A stretch of 64,000 bases of DNA from Lachnospiraceae bacterium (GTDB lineage: Bacteria > Bacillota > Clostridia > Lachnospirales > Lachnospiraceae), in assembly GCA_017427415.1 (NCBI GenBank), contig JAFRSU010000053.1:34976-98975 (forward strand). Direction: 5' to 3'. The notes beneath the pieces were generated by a model. That model worked only from the letters and a program-made list of their open reading frames with translations. It did not search any database and was not told the DNA's origin. The position numbers and the translations under genes are program-made. Positions 47,178-56,448 of this stretch are shown here, in pieces. The number at the start of each line of letters is the position of its first letter. Position 1 is the first letter of the stretch.

Positions 47178-47723
47178 ATGGATATGACGAAAAAAGAATG
47201 GAGAAGAAGGAGAATGAAAAAACGGCTGGCAGTTATCATCGCCACCTTTCTGGTACTGGCCTGCCTGACGTTTATCGTTATCTTTCTTATAGGAGAGTTA
47301 AAAAAATCTGCCGGCTTAAGTGTTAAGGATGACAGTCTGTACTTAAGCGTGAACGGCGTTACCCGTACAGGGGACAAGGGTCCTTTAACGGGGATTATCG
47401 TTGTGAAAAAAAGCGAACTTACAGGCCTTACGGCTTTGGAGCTCAGAAACAGGTATGAACGTGCGGATCTGCTTAATCCGCTTTATAAGGACAGTAATGT
47501 TATAGAGACCGGTGCACATTATGCCATAGGTACGGATGGGGTATGTATCATGATGATACCGCTTGAAGAGAGGGCACCCGGAGAAGATGATAAGATTGTG
47601 ATAGTATACAGTCCGGATGAAAACGGAGGACTGACCGAAAAAGAAAATAAGAGCCTCGATGAACTGATCGGGGAGTTACGTGATGAATATTCCATAGGTG
47701 AGGAAAACATCATTAGAAAATAA
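47178..47723 (+). CDS. Membrane-anchored degenerate amidase_2 (PGRP-like) protein
   Basis: A 181-residue protein with one N-terminal transmembrane helix (LAVIIATFLVLACLTFIVIF) and an external domain. The second half aligns by eye with the N-acetylmuramoyl-L-alanine amidase_2 fold: TGAHYAIGTDGVCIMMIPLE corresponds to the usual SAHFIIGxDGxIxQxIPL, and LTEKENKSLDELIGEL to the following helix. The zinc ligands are missing: the first His (in the VIHYT strand) is replaced by VVKKSE, and the protein stops right after ENIIRK, where active members continue with the HxDV...K.CP motif. So it is probably catalytically dead, perhaps still binding peptidoglycan. Starts at 47175, 47178 and 47184 are all possible. 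Confidence 0.65.
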   Translation: MDMTKKEWRRRRMKKRLAVIIATFLVLACLTFIVIFLIGELKKSAGLSVKDDSLYLSVNGVTRTGDKGPLTGIIVVKKSELTGLTALELRNRYERADLLNPLYKDSNVIETGAHYAIGTDGVCIMMIPLEERAPGEDDKIVIVYSPDENGGLTEKENKSLDELIGELRDEYSIGEENIIRK

Positions 47724-47742
47724 AAAGTATCCGGAGGAAGAA

Positions 47743-48981
47743 ATGGAAGAGAGCAGATTTAAGGAAATAATGCTTACATATGATCAGGAGGAGATACTCG
47801 AAAAGGTAAGCAAAATGAACGAAAGAGATAAAGCAAGGATTTTAAGACAATGTGATTTCCTTGACTTTACTTTTCTCAAGGCCTTAAAGGAAAAAGAGAA
47901 AGAACGCGGATTGATCGAACCTATAAAGACCATGAAGCTCAGTGAGATAGAGAAGAACAGAGCAGAGTATGAGAGTACAGGTATCGAAGCCATAAAGGCA
48001 GGAAAGGTCGGAGCACTTGTACTTGCCGGAGGTATGGGTACCAGACTCGGAAGCCACCATGCCAAGGGTATGTATGATATAGGTATCACAAAGCCGGTAT
48101 ATATTTTCCAGAGAATGTTTGAGAACATGATGGATGTGGTAAATGCGACCGGAGCCTGGATACCGCTTTTTATCATGACCAATATCATGAATGACAGGGA
48201 GATAAAGGAATTCTTGGTTGAACATAAATGCTTCGGATATAATCCTGCGTATATAAAGTTCTTTGTACAGGATATGTCACCCTGCGTGGACTATAACGGT
48301 AAGATACTGTTTGCAAAGCCCGATGAATTTGCCATGTCGCCCAACGGCAACGGCGGTTTCTATTCATCCATGATGAATGCCGGACTTGATAAGCTGTGTA
48401 AAGAAAAAGGAATAGAATATATCAATGTATTTGCTATAGACAATGTACTTCAGAGAATAGCCGATCCCGTATTTGTCGGCGCGACCATTAAGAGCGGCTG
48501 TGCTACCGGAGCCAAGGTAGTAAAAAAAGCAGATCCCGGCGAAAAGGTGGGTTCAATCTGTTTGGAGGACGGACAGCCCTCGGTTGTGGAATATTATGAG
48601 ATGACGGATGAGCTCTTACAGGCTAAGGATGAGGACGGGGAGCCCGCATACGATTACGGTGTCATACTCAATTATCTCTTTAGAGTTAAGGAGATGGACG
48701 GCATAGTAAGAAATGAGATGCCTGTACATATCGTTAAAAAGAAGGTGCCTTACCTTGCAGAGTCTGAAAATTCGCCCACAGGTTATGTTACTGTCGAACC
48801 CGAAGAACCGAACGCATATAAGTTGGAGACACTTTCACTTGATTTCGTAAGGATGATGGGCAGCTGTCTGCCGTTTGAGGTGGTAAGAGAAAGAGAGTTT
48901 GCACCTATCAAGAATTCCATGGGTATCGATTCTGTGGAAAGTGCCAGAAAGATGCTGATAGCAGCAGGATATGAGCTGTGA
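47743..48981 (+). CDS. UDPGP-family UTP-hexose-1-phosphate uridylyltransferase (UAP-like)
   Basis: A 412-residue cytoplasmic nucleotidyltransferase of the eukaryote-like UDPGP fold, clearly different from bacterial GalU/GlmU. Nucleotide-binding loop VGALVLAGGMGTRLGSHHAKG; substrate regions SPNGNGGFYSSM and INVFAIDNVLQRIADPVFVG. Closest in pattern to UDP-N-acetylglucosamine/galactosamine pyrophosphorylases (UAP1 type). The product would feed cell wall or glycan synthesis; the exact sugar is not certain. The frame extends upstream to 47698, but ATG 47743 follows GGAGGAAG. It follows the degenerate amidase gene by 19 bp, so both may share its promoter. Confidence 0.85.
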   Translation: MEESRFKEIMLTYDQEEILEKVSKMNERDKARILRQCDFLDFTFLKALKEKEKERGLIEPIKTMKLSEIEKNRAEYESTGIEAIKAGKVGALVLAGGMGTRLGSHHAKGMYDIGITKPVYIFQRMFENMMDVVNATGAWIPLFIMTNIMNDREIKEFLVEHKCFGYNPAYIKFFVQDMSPCVDYNGKILFAKPDEFAMSPNGNGGFYSSMMNAGLDKLCKEKGIEYINVFAIDNVLQRIADPVFVGATIKSGCATGAKVVKKADPGEKVGSICLEDGQPSVVEYYEMTDELLQAKDEDGEPAYDYGVILNYLFRVKEMDGIVRNEMPVHIVKKKVPYLAESENSPTGYVTVEPEEPNAYKLETLSLDFVRMMGSCLPFEVVREREFAPIKNSMGIDSVESARKMLIAAGYEL

Positions 48982-49073
48982 TCCGTAACCCGTAATCCGG
49001 ATAAATGACATAAACATATTACAGACAGTGTCATCAGGAACGGATCCGAAAATATCATCCCGGACAATAAAAA

Positions 49074-49136
49074 ATGTCATCCTGAGCGAAGCGAAGGATC
49101 TTATACTGTTAACCTTCATCAAAGCTCAGAATGACA
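49074..49136. repeat. Inverted pair of GTCATCCTGAGCG-type repeats
   Basis: The left unit (ATGTCATCCTGAGCGAAGCG...) and right unit (...AGCTCAGAATGACAT) are inverted copies, forming a 63-nt imperfect palindrome with a short AT-rich loop. A single repeat-like fragment lies just upstream. Found between the UDPGP gene and the SEC-C gene. Confidence 0.7.
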
Positions 49137-49184
49137 TGTAATGATCATACGATGCCTTAATAAAAAGAATGTATGGACTTTAGA

Positions 49185-49688
49185 TCAGTTCCTGCCGCAG
49201 CAGAACTTATACTTTTTACCTGAACCGCAGGGACAGGGATCGTTACGGCCGGGCTTTTTCTCGACACGTACGGTGCCGGATGCCTTCTGCTCCTTGTAGA
49301 GCTCCTTGCGGCGTTCCTCGGTAAGGATATCGTTCCATTCGGAAAGTCCGTACAGCCAGTCAGCTTTAGCTGCTACCATGTTGTAGTACAGCTTTTCGGG
49401 ATCGTAATCAAGGCTTACTTCGGTATCCTCGGTCATTTCCTCGATAGGGTTCGGTGTCTTTAAACTGTCATTGATACCGTCAAGGAAACCGGTCATGATG
49501 GAGATGTCTGTACCGAATTTATCGGCAAGACCTTTTACGGTGCCGGTAACGGGGGTCCCGTTTTGAGAAAGGATCTGAGAATAGATGCCCTTTTCTATTT
49601 CGAAATAATTCTTCCAGAAAAGGTTTGCTTCATAATCGTTCTTTTCTTTTTCGTAGGCTTCTTTGCGCCAGTCAGTTAATAAACTCAT
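49185..49688 (-). CDS. SEC-C motif domain protein
   Basis: A 167-residue cytoplasmic protein. The C-terminus [19 protein letters not shown] is the SEC-C zinc motif (CxCx8CC) as at the end of SecA, where it binds SecB or lipids; here it is attached to a helical domain of unknown fold. Many small SEC-C proteins occur in clostridia, with no established role. RBS AGGAG. Divergent from yigZ. Confidence 0.85.
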   Translation of the reverse strand: MSLLTDWRKEAYEKEKNDYEANLFWKNYFEIEKGIYSQILSQNGTPVTGTVKGLADKFGTDISIMTGFLDGINDSLKTPNPIEEMTEDTEVSLDYDPEKLYYNMVAAKADWLYGLSEWNDILTEERRKELYKEQKASGTVRVEKKPGRNDPCPCGSGKKYKFCCGRN

Positions 49689-49782
49689 ATAGGGGTACTC
49701 CTTTTTGTTATGTTTTGGTTTATTAGTGTATAGTATATAATCTTTTTATAAATTTTGCAACCGGATAAATTTGGGGTTTTTA

Positions 49783-50445
49783 ATGAGTGAGTATATTACG
49801 GTAAAAAATGAATATGTTGATGAGATCACGGAGAAAAAATCCCGCTTCATAGCTACGATAAGGCATGTGGAAAATGAAGAAGAAGCACTTGGCTTTGTAG
49901 CCGAGATGAAAAAGAAGTACTGGGATGCAAGACATAACTGCTCGGCATATATTGTTCTTGATGAGGGCATGGATAATAAAGGCGAGAAAAGAATTTTTAA
50001 GGATATAGAAAAATGCAGCGATGACGGAGAACCTTCAAAAACTGCCGGCAGTCCGATGCTGGATGTCATAAGGGGAGCCGGAATGAAGAATACCGCCGTT
50101 GTGGTAACACGGTATTTCGGCGGAATACTGCTTGGTACCGGAGGACTGGTACGTGCATATTCGGAGGCGGCGGCAGCTGCCGTATCGGGTGCACAAAAGG
50201 TATGCATGCGGCTTCTCAACAAAGTAAAGGTCTGCACCGATTATACAAGCTACGGAAAACTCAGTTATATAGCTGCAGAGGAGAATATAATACTTAAAGA
50301 TACGGTATTTACCGAAAATGTGGAAGTGACCTGTCTGTGTGACGATATCGCACTCGGAAGGTTACGGGCAAAGATGGCGGAGATAACCGCCGGAAAATGT
50401 AAAATAGAACTGCTTGAAAACAGTTATTATCAGGTGGAGAGTTAA
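49783..50445 (+). CDS. YigZ/IMPACT family protein
   Basis: A 220-residue cytoplasmic protein. N-terminal IMPACT domain: EKKSRFIATI, KKYWDARHNCSAYI, SDDGEPSKTAGSPML and VVVTRYFGGILLGTGGLVRAY are the conserved blocks. The C-terminal ferredoxin-like domain follows. The family is linked to translation regulation; YvyE/YigZ has no settled biochemical role. ATG 49783 follows a GGGG tract; a TTG at 49771 is unlikely. One bp separates its stop from the PBP start, so coupled translation is likely. Confidence 0.9.
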   Translation: MSEYITVKNEYVDEITEKKSRFIATIRHVENEEEALGFVAEMKKKYWDARHNCSAYIVLDEGMDNKGEKRIFKDIEKCSDDGEPSKTAGSPMLDVIRGAGMKNTAVVVTRYFGGILLGTGGLVRAYSEAAAAAVSGAQKVCMRLLNKVKVCTDYTSYGKLSYIAAEENIILKDTVFTENVEVTCLCDDIALGRLRAKMAEITAGKCKIELLENSYYQVES

Positions 50446-50446
50446 G

Positions 50447-53173
50447 ATGGATTACAGCAGGGACGGATTAAATCAGAAAAGAAAAGAATTAAAATCAGTG
50501 TCCAAAAGAATGTACAGCAAGGTCATGGTAAATGTATTCCGTATAGCTGTCATAGCGGTGGTCATAATAGCCATATTGGGTACGGTAGCCGGGTTTGCGG
50601 CATTTAAGGGGATACTTGATACCACTACGCCTATCGAACTGGCAGTGCTCGAGGTTAAGGGATATACTTCTACTTCCCTTTATTCTGACGGTACTATAGC
50701 ACAGAATTTTGCGGGACCTTCGGCAAACAGAATAGAGATTACGATGGAACAGGTGCCCGACAGCGTAAAATATGCTTTTATGGCAGCTGAGGATCATCGT
50801 TTTTATGAGCACAACGGTATCGATATCAGGACCATTTTCCGTTCCGGTTTCTCACTTTTCAGAGAGGGAGCCAACCCCGGCGGTTCGACATTTACACAGC
50901 AGCTGATAAAGAACCAGGTATTCGGCGGCGGCGGTGAGACTTACTTTATCGACAAGGTACAAAGAAAGATCCAGGAACAGTATCTTGCGATCAATCTGGA
51001 GCATGTAAGCAGTAAAGATGAGATATTTGCCTACTACCTTAACATGGTAAACCTCGGAAACAGGACTTACGGTGTGGAGACCGCTTCGCTCGGCTATTTC
51101 GGAAAATCAGTATCCGAGCTTACGGTATCCGAGGCTGCGGTACTTGCTGCCATACCTCTTTCACCGACCAGAATGAACCCTATCACCCATCCGGAAGAAA
51201 ATGCAAAGAGACGTGAGAGTACACTCAGGAATATGTTGGAATACGGCTTTATTACCGAAGAAGAGTTTAATGAAGCCATGGGTGACGATGTTTATACACG
51301 TATAGCCGAAAACAGCAATAATAACGAGAAGGTCGAGATAGGACAGTATTCGTATTTTACCGATGCAATGCTGACCGAGTTATACAGGGACCTTCAGGAA
51401 AGACTCGGATATACCTATGAAGAAGCTAAAAACCTTGTATTTTACGGCGGTATAACTATATATACCACGCAGGACCGCCAGATACAGGAGATCATGGACA
51501 AGCATTATCAGGACGAGAGCAACTTCCCCAAGTTCGGATTTGAATCCGGTGCAGGTTCCTGTTATGAGCTTGCTTATGCATTGTCCGTACAGCATGCGGA
51601 TGGTACGCTTACACATTACCAGCTGCATCATCTGCTTGATTACTTTAAGGATTACGATGATAAAGCAGGCTTGTATTATCATGAGAACGGAGTAAAGAAA
51701 GGCATAGATGAGCTCTTCCTCGATCCCGACGATATGGATGCCAAGGTAGCGGAGTTTGAAGCAGCCATGGTCGATGAAGAAGCAGGAGATAAGATACTTG
51801 CAGTCAACTATGTAAAAACTCCCCAGCCCCAGTCGGCGATGACCATCATCGAGCAGTCCACGGGTAAGGTAGTCGGTATATACGGCGGCCGTGGAGAAAA
51901 GCAGGGCAGCCTTACACTTAACCGTGCATACGGAACTACCCGTGCGGTTGGTTCTACCTTCAAGGTACTTGCTTCCTTCCTGCCGGCACTTGATGCGGGC
52001 GGGCTTACACTGGCTTCCGTACAGGATGATGCTCCTTACTACTACCCGAACGGCGGCAAGGAAGTCATCAACTGGTATAATACAGGCTTCAGAGGCCTGC
52101 AGTCCATAAGGACCGGTATTAAAAATTCACTGAACATTGTAGCGGTAAAGACACTTGAACAGATAGGCGCACCTTTAGGTTTTGAGTATCTGGAGAAATT
52201 AGGCTTCTCGACACTGGTAAAATATGAGACACGTGAAGGAAAGACCTACTCGGATGTAAACCTTGCCATAGCACTCGGCGGTCTGACCGACGGTGTTACA
52301 AATACTGAGATAACCGCAGCTTATGCTTCCATAGCAAACGGCGGTCTGTACAATAAGCCTATTTTCTACACAAAAGTAGTGGACCGTGAAGGAAATGTCT
52401 TATTAAGCAACAGAACAGAACCCAACCAGGTTATGAAGACTTCAACGGCATGGCTTCTTACCGATGCCATGCATGATGTAACTACGGGAGGTACCGGTAC
52501 ACGACTTGCATTCCGTAATTACAAGATGCCTGTAGCGGGAAAGACAGGTACCGCCAGCAAGAACAGCGACCTTTGGTTTGTAGGCTATACACCTTATTAT
52601 ACATGTGCTGTATGGACAGGATTCGATCATCAGTTCAGCCAGAAAAATAAGACATACCAGCAGGATCTGTGGCGTAACATAATGGAGGAGATCCATTCGT
52701 CGAAGCAGCTTGAATACAAGGAATGGGAGAAGCCCGACTCTATCGTGGAAGCTACGATATGTACCAAGTGCGGAAATCTTGCCGTATTCGGTCTGTGTGA
52801 TGAAGCAGAGGGCGGTTCGTGCATAAAGAAAGAATACTTTGCAAAGGGTACTGTTCCTACCAGAAAGTGTACATGTCATGCAAGAGTGACCATATGTAAG
52901 AAGTCTAAGCTGCCGGCAGGCCCTTATTGTCCTGAAAAGAGTAAGGTTACTGCAGTGCTTTTGATAAAGAATGAAGATGCATCGAAGTATCCTGAGGGCA
53001 GCAAATATTCGGGCGGATATTCTACATGGGATACACCGTATGTATATAATCCGGAGCATATCTGCGATAAGCATACCAGACCCGGTGCGGAAGATGATGA
53101 TACGGGTAACGATGATGACCTCTTCGGTGAAGGCCATCAGATCGGAGCAGAGGATGACGTTTATGAGGATTAA
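50447..53173 (+). CDS. Class A penicillin-binding protein
   Basis: A 908-residue bifunctional peptidoglycan synthase. One N-terminal transmembrane helix (FRIAVIAVVIIAILGTVAGF), a GT51 glycosyltransferase domain (AAEDHRFYEHNGIDIR with the catalytic Glu; PGGSTFTQQLIKN), and a transpeptidase domain with GSTFKVL (SxxK), NSLNIVAV (SxN) and VAGKTGTASKNS (KTG). A stretch of about 110 residues before the SxxK domain, beginning YALSVQHADGTLTHYQ, is a small module seen in related PBPs. The C-terminal 170 residues carry a Cys-rich section (CTKCG, CDEAEGGSC, CTCHARVTIC, PYCP, CDKH) and an acidic tail, outside the membrane. ATG 50447 follows a GGAGAG box. Confidence 0.93.
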   Translation: MDYSRDGLNQKRKELKSVSKRMYSKVMVNVFRIAVIAVVIIAILGTVAGFAAFKGILDTTTPIELAVLEVKGYTSTSLYSDGTIAQNFAGPSANRIEITMEQVPDSVKYAFMAAEDHRFYEHNGIDIRTIFRSGFSLFREGANPGGSTFTQQLIKNQVFGGGGETYFIDKVQRKIQEQYLAINLEHVSSKDEIFAYYLNMVNLGNRTYGVETASLGYFGKSVSELTVSEAAVLAAIPLSPTRMNPITHPEENAKRRESTLRNMLEYGFITEEEFNEAMGDDVYTRIAENSNNNEKVEIGQYSYFTDAMLTELYRDLQERLGYTYEEAKNLVFYGGITIYTTQDRQIQEIMDKHYQDESNFPKFGFESGAGSCYELAYALSVQHADGTLTHYQLHHLLDYFKDYDDKAGLYYHENGVKKGIDELFLDPDDMDAKVAEFEAAMVDEEAGDKILAVNYVKTPQPQSAMTIIEQSTGKVVGIYGGRGEKQGSLTLNRAYGTTRAVGSTFKVLASFLPALDAGGLTLASVQDDAPYYYPNGGKEVINWYNTGFRGLQSIRTGIKNSLNIVAVKTLEQIGAPLGFEYLEKLGFSTLVKYETREGKTYSDVNLAIALGGLTDGVTNTEITAAYASIANGGLYNKPIFYTKVVDREGNVLLSNRTEPNQVMKTSTAWLLTDAMHDVTTGGTGTRLAFRNYKMPVAGKTGTASKNSDLWFVGYTPYYTCAVWTGFDHQFSQKNKTYQQDLWRNIMEEIHSSKQLEYKEWEKPDSIVEATICTKCGNLAVFGLCDEAEGGSCIKKEYFAKGTVPTRKCTCHARVTICKKSKLPAGPYCPEKSKVTAVLLIKNEDASKYPEGSKYSGGYSTWDTPYVYNPEHICDKHTRPGAEDDDTGNDDDLFGEGHQIGAEDDVYED

Positions 53174-53193
53174 TTCCTTTAAGGTATAAAATG

Positions 53194-53229
53194 AAATTCC
53201 CCGGTACTTTAATGTATCGGGGAATTTTT
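53194..53229. terminator. Bidirectional terminator
   Basis: AAATTCCCCG-G-TAC / GTA-T-CGGGGAATTTTT around a TTTAAT loop; A- and T-rich flanks serve the PBP gene and the minus-strand gene at 53232. Confidence 0.85.
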
Positions 53230-53231
53230 AT

Positions 53232-53486
53232 CTATTCCTTTGGCAGGAAGATCTTTATAAGATGTATCATTATCGGAACAAAGACCGTAGCGGCCAGGGC
53301 TCCGACGAAGATACCGAAGGAGTTTTCCCAATCGCTTAGCGAAGCTATGAGCGAAAGGATGTACAGCCCTAAAATAAGCACTATGCCGAATATGGCGAAA
53401 ATCTGTAGGAAAACAGGCTTTTTTACTGTTCCTTCCTGCTTGTTTTCCGGTACGTTCTTTTTATTTTTCTGATCTGTTTCAGACAT
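53232..53486 (-). CDS. Small two-helix membrane protein
   Basis: An 84-residue protein. A hydrophilic start (SETDQKNKKNVPENKQEGTV) then two transmembrane helices (FLQIFAIFGIVLILGLYIL; FGIFVGALAATVFVPIMIHL). No family recognised. It lies 5 bp after rarA on the same strand and probably shares its transcript. Confidence 0.65.
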   Translation of the reverse strand: MSETDQKNKKNVPENKQEGTVKKPVFLQIFAIFGIVLILGLYILSLIASLSDWENSFGIFVGALAATVFVPIMIHLIKIFLPKE

Positions 53487-53491
53487 TTTTG

Positions 53492-54817
53492 TTACTCACT
53501 TTCTTTTCTGATTTTTTCCATGTATTCCTTTAACTTCTTTTCGTATCCCATATCGGAGAGCTTATAGAAGGTTCTGTCTTTAAGCTCGTCAGGCAGATAT
53601 TGCTGCTTTACATAATGGTTTTTGAAATCATGCGCATATTTGTAACCGAGTCCGTGCCCGAGCTTGGCGGAGCCTTTGTAATGGGCATCCTGCAGGTGGG
53701 GAGGGATGGTATTTATGTGCTCCTTCTGAACCAGGTCGAGACATTCGTCCACAGCACAGATGGCGGAATTGCTCTTGGGCGCACAGGCTACATACGCAGC
53801 CGCCTGTGCAAGTATTATGCGGGATTCCGGCATACCGATACGCTCGACGGATTCGGCAGCTGCATTTGCTACGACCAAAGCCATCGGATCGGCATTTGAT
53901 ACATCCTCTGCGGCACAGATGGTTATACGTCTGGCTATGAATTTGATATCCTCTCCTGCAGCAAGCATCCGTGCCAAGTAATATATCGCGGCATCGGGGT
54001 CCGATCCCCGCATGCTCTTTATAAATGCAGAGATGGTATCATAATGATTATCACCGTCCTTGTCATACTTAAGGACTCTTTTCTGTATGCATTCTCCGGC
54101 GGTATCAAGGTCGATATGTATGTAACCGTCTTCCTTCCTCTCAGTCGTAAGTATTCCGAGCTCTAAGGCATTAAGTGCGGTACGGGCATCCCCGTTGGCC
54201 ATCTCACTTAAAAACTCTAAGGCATCGTCTTCGATCACTGCTTTAAATGAGCCCATGCCTTTTTCGCTGTCATTTACGGCACGGAGCAGAAGCTGTTTGA
54301 TATTGTCGTTGCTTAGGGGCTTAAGCTCAAATATGTGGGAGCGTGAAAGAAGAGCCCCGTTTACTTCAAAGTACGGATTTTCGGTGGTGGCACCGATAAG
54401 GATTATGGTACCGTCTTCAACGAAGGGAAGGAGATAATCCTGCTGGCCTTTATTAAACCGGTGTATCTCGTCTATGAAGAGAATGGTACGTTTTCCGTAG
54501 CCGCCGAAGTTTTTCTTTGCCTCTTCGACTACTTCCTCCATATCTTTTTTGCCGGCTGAAGTAGCGTTTATCTGTTTGAAATCCGACCTGGTGGTGGATG
54601 CTATCACTTTTGCCAGTGTGGTCTTACCGGTACCCGGAGGACCGTAAAATATAACGGAGCTTATGCGGTCGGCCTTGATGGCACGGTATAATAGCTTGTC
54701 CTTACCGATTATGTGCTCCTGACCTACCACTTCGTCCAGTGAAGACGGGCGCATTCTCGAAGCCAAAGGGGACTCGCTGTCTCTTTTCTTTTGCTCCATA
54801 AACTGAAATAAATCCAT
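53492..54817 (-). CDS. rarA: Replication-associated recombination protein RarA (MgsA)
   Basis: A 441-residue AAA+ ATPase of the clamp-loader group that acts at stalled replication forks and on single-stranded DNA. LASRMRPSSLDEVVGQEHII, Walker A FYGPPGTGKTTLA, Walker B ILFIDEIHRFNKGQQD, sensor 1 LIGATTENPYFEVN. The C-terminal SKNSAI-like and PPHLQDAHYKG segments are the tetramerisation region. The frame is open from 54895, but ATG 54817 (MDLFQFMEQKK) follows AAAGGA and avoids overlapping the upstream gene. Confidence 0.95.
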   Translation of the reverse strand: MDLFQFMEQKKRDSESPLASRMRPSSLDEVVGQEHIIGKDKLLYRAIKADRISSVIFYGPPGTGKTTLAKVIASTTRSDFKQINATSAGKKDMEEVVEEAKKNFGGYGKRTILFIDEIHRFNKGQQDYLLPFVEDGTIILIGATTENPYFEVNGALLSRSHIFELKPLSNDNIKQLLLRAVNDSEKGMGSFKAVIEDDALEFLSEMANGDARTALNALELGILTTERKEDGYIHIDLDTAGECIQKRVLKYDKDGDNHYDTISAFIKSMRGSDPDAAIYYLARMLAAGEDIKFIARRITICAAEDVSNADPMALVVANAAAESVERIGMPESRIILAQAAAYVACAPKSNSAICAVDECLDLVQKEHINTIPPHLQDAHYKGSAKLGHGLGYKYAHDFKNHYVKQQYLPDELKDRTFYKLSDMGYEKKLKEYMEKIRKESE

Positions 54818-54837
54818 AGTTTTTCCTTTTATAGTAT

Positions 54838-56178
54838 CTACTCTTTGTTTAAAGCATCGCCTGTGTAGGAAACGCCTGCATTCCACAGCAGCCATTCCGA
54901 ATATCCTGCGTCATATACACCCTTTATCTGGGCGCGGACCTCGTCTTTGCCGTAATTTAAGTGGTGTGATACCCAGGAGGCGGTGAAATCCTGAAGCCAG
55001 GGTCTGACTATAGCCTTGTTTTCGGCAGGGTCTATCATATACAGCACCTTCTGGGAATCCATAAGTGCATGGTATACCAGTTCGTAAGGGTGCGTGTCCG
55101 GGTAATCCAAGCCGTAGTATCCGTTTCCGTAATGGGAAGGATATACCATGGGGCAGATATAATCAAGGTATTTGGCCATTTGGAAATAACTCTGTCCTAC
55201 TATTCGGGCATCGGTAGAGCTTGAGATGATGGCTCCGTATACATCACAGGATACAAATGCTCCCATGGGCTTTATAACCTCGCATATCTTTCGGATGCCT
55301 TCGGAGATGACCTCTATTCGCGTCATTTCCTCTGCCTTGGGTCCGAAATCAACATTGTTCATGCCCTTATCTGTTGAAAAACGGATATAGTCGAGGTTGA
55401 CCTCATCAAATCCGACCTCAACGCACTGCTTACAGATCTCGGTAAGGTATTCCCATACCTCGTCCTCATAAGGGTTGACCCAGGCAAGTCCCGAGGAATC
55501 CCTGAATATTGAGCCGTCCTTGTTTTTCAGCGCCAGTTCTTTTTTCTTTTCGGCCAGAACCGGGTCTTTAAGGGATACTATACGTGCGATCAGATATACT
55601 CCGTGCTCTTTAAGCTTTTTTACCGTTGCATTTATATCGCCGATGGTGGACGTGCATGCACCTATCTCACGTGCTAACGGGTAGTCCATGCGGTAGGTGA
55701 TATAGCCGCCGTCGCTTTTTATATCTATCACCATGGCATTAAGCTCCGTGGTATCTACTAACTTTAATGCGTCATCAAGTTTTTTGTTAATGTATGCAGA
55801 AGAGACATAGATACCCTTTACATCAACTCTTTCCCTTGTGTCGACAAAATCGGACATCCAGACATATTCGTCGTCCGGAACGGTACTTGTCACAGGTGCT
55901 TCGGTGGGTTTTGCTTCCGTCCAGAGTTTATATATACCGTCATCCCCGTTAGCCGGCTCCGGATTGGAGTCAGAGTTTGCCCAGGATGCGGGAGTCGTAT
56001 CATAGCCTTCCTGCACTGCGGAAGATACTTCGCTGTCTTCCTTTTCAAGAAGCATGCCGGCCAGTTTATATCCTCCGAATCCTATAGCTGTAGCCAGTAA
56101 AAGAAGTATCAGTATGACAGGTCCCTTTTTTCTGCGGCGCTTCGAACGCCGGATGCCTTCATAATATATATTTTCCAT
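54838..56178 (-). CDS. DUF4015-type putative glycoside hydrolase, membrane-anchored
   Basis: A 446-residue protein. A basic start, one transmembrane helix (VILILLLLATAIGFGGYKLA), an acidic linker, then a TIM-barrel domain with the DUF4015 hallmarks: VKGIYVSSAYINKKLDDAL, NAMVIDIKSDGG, GVYLIARIVSLKDPVLA and EVGFDEVNLDYIRF, where the late Asp and Tyr are candidate active-site residues. Family members resemble GH13/GH36-like sugar hydrolases but lack demonstrated substrates; wall polysaccharide is a reasonable guess. Start ATG 56178 follows GGAGG; ATG 56202 has no RBS. Twenty bp upstream of rarA on the same transcript. Confidence 0.82.
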   Translation of the reverse strand: MENIYYEGIRRSKRRRKKGPVILILLLLATAIGFGGYKLAGMLLEKEDSEVSSAVQEGYDTTPASWANSDSNPEPANGDDGIYKLWTEAKPTEAPVTSTVPDDEYVWMSDFVDTRERVDVKGIYVSSAYINKKLDDALKLVDTTELNAMVIDIKSDGGYITYRMDYPLAREIGACTSTIGDINATVKKLKEHGVYLIARIVSLKDPVLAEKKKELALKNKDGSIFRDSSGLAWVNPYEDEVWEYLTEICKQCVEVGFDEVNLDYIRFSTDKGMNNVDFGPKAEEMTRIEVISEGIRKICEVIKPMGAFVSCDVYGAIISSSTDARIVGQSYFQMAKYLDYICPMVYPSHYGNGYYGLDYPDTHPYELVYHALMDSQKVLYMIDPAENKAIVRPWLQDFTASWVSHHLNYGKDEVRAQIKGVYDAGYSEWLLWNAGVSYTGDALNKE

Positions 56179-56200
56179 ATCTGCAGTGCCTCCGAGAAAC

Positions 56201-56229
56201 ATAATAGATTAAAAATATTGTTTTGTCAA
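56201..56229 (-). promoter_or_regulatory. Promoter of the DUF4015-rarA unit
   Basis: On the minus strand TTGACA (56224-56229), 17 bp, TATTAT (56201-56206). Its -35 is 5 bp from the -35 of the divergent tRNA-Leu promoter. Confidence 0.7.
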
Positions 56230-56234
56230 TCGAA

Positions 56235-56263
56235 TTGACTTTTTGAAAGAAAGATGGTATCAT
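56235..56263 (+). promoter_or_regulatory. Promoter of tRNA-Leu
   Basis: TTGACT (56235-56240), 17 bp, TATCAT (56258-56263). Confidence 0.75.
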
Positions 56264-56317
56264 GTAACGCGTGGTATCAAGAAGGCTTAAAAAATCCTTG
56301 TTTTGTACCGCTGCTTA

Positions 56318-56397
<80 letters not shown>

Positions 56398-56400
56398 ACA

Positions 56401-56441
56401 AAAAAAACAGTTGGATCATATACGGATTCAACTGTTTTTCT
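56401..56441. terminator. Bidirectional terminator between convergent tRNA genes
   Basis: AAAAACAGTTG / CAACTGTTTTT closed through an ATC/GGAT region; T-runs on both strands, serving tRNA-Leu and tRNA-Gly. Confidence 0.8.
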
Positions 56442-56448
56442 TTTTAAA

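Noticed and set aside
48835..49122. Minus-strand open frame with an N-terminus encoded by the GTCATCC repeat
   Set aside because: Typical spurious translation of this dispersed repeat; overlaps the end of a clear gene.
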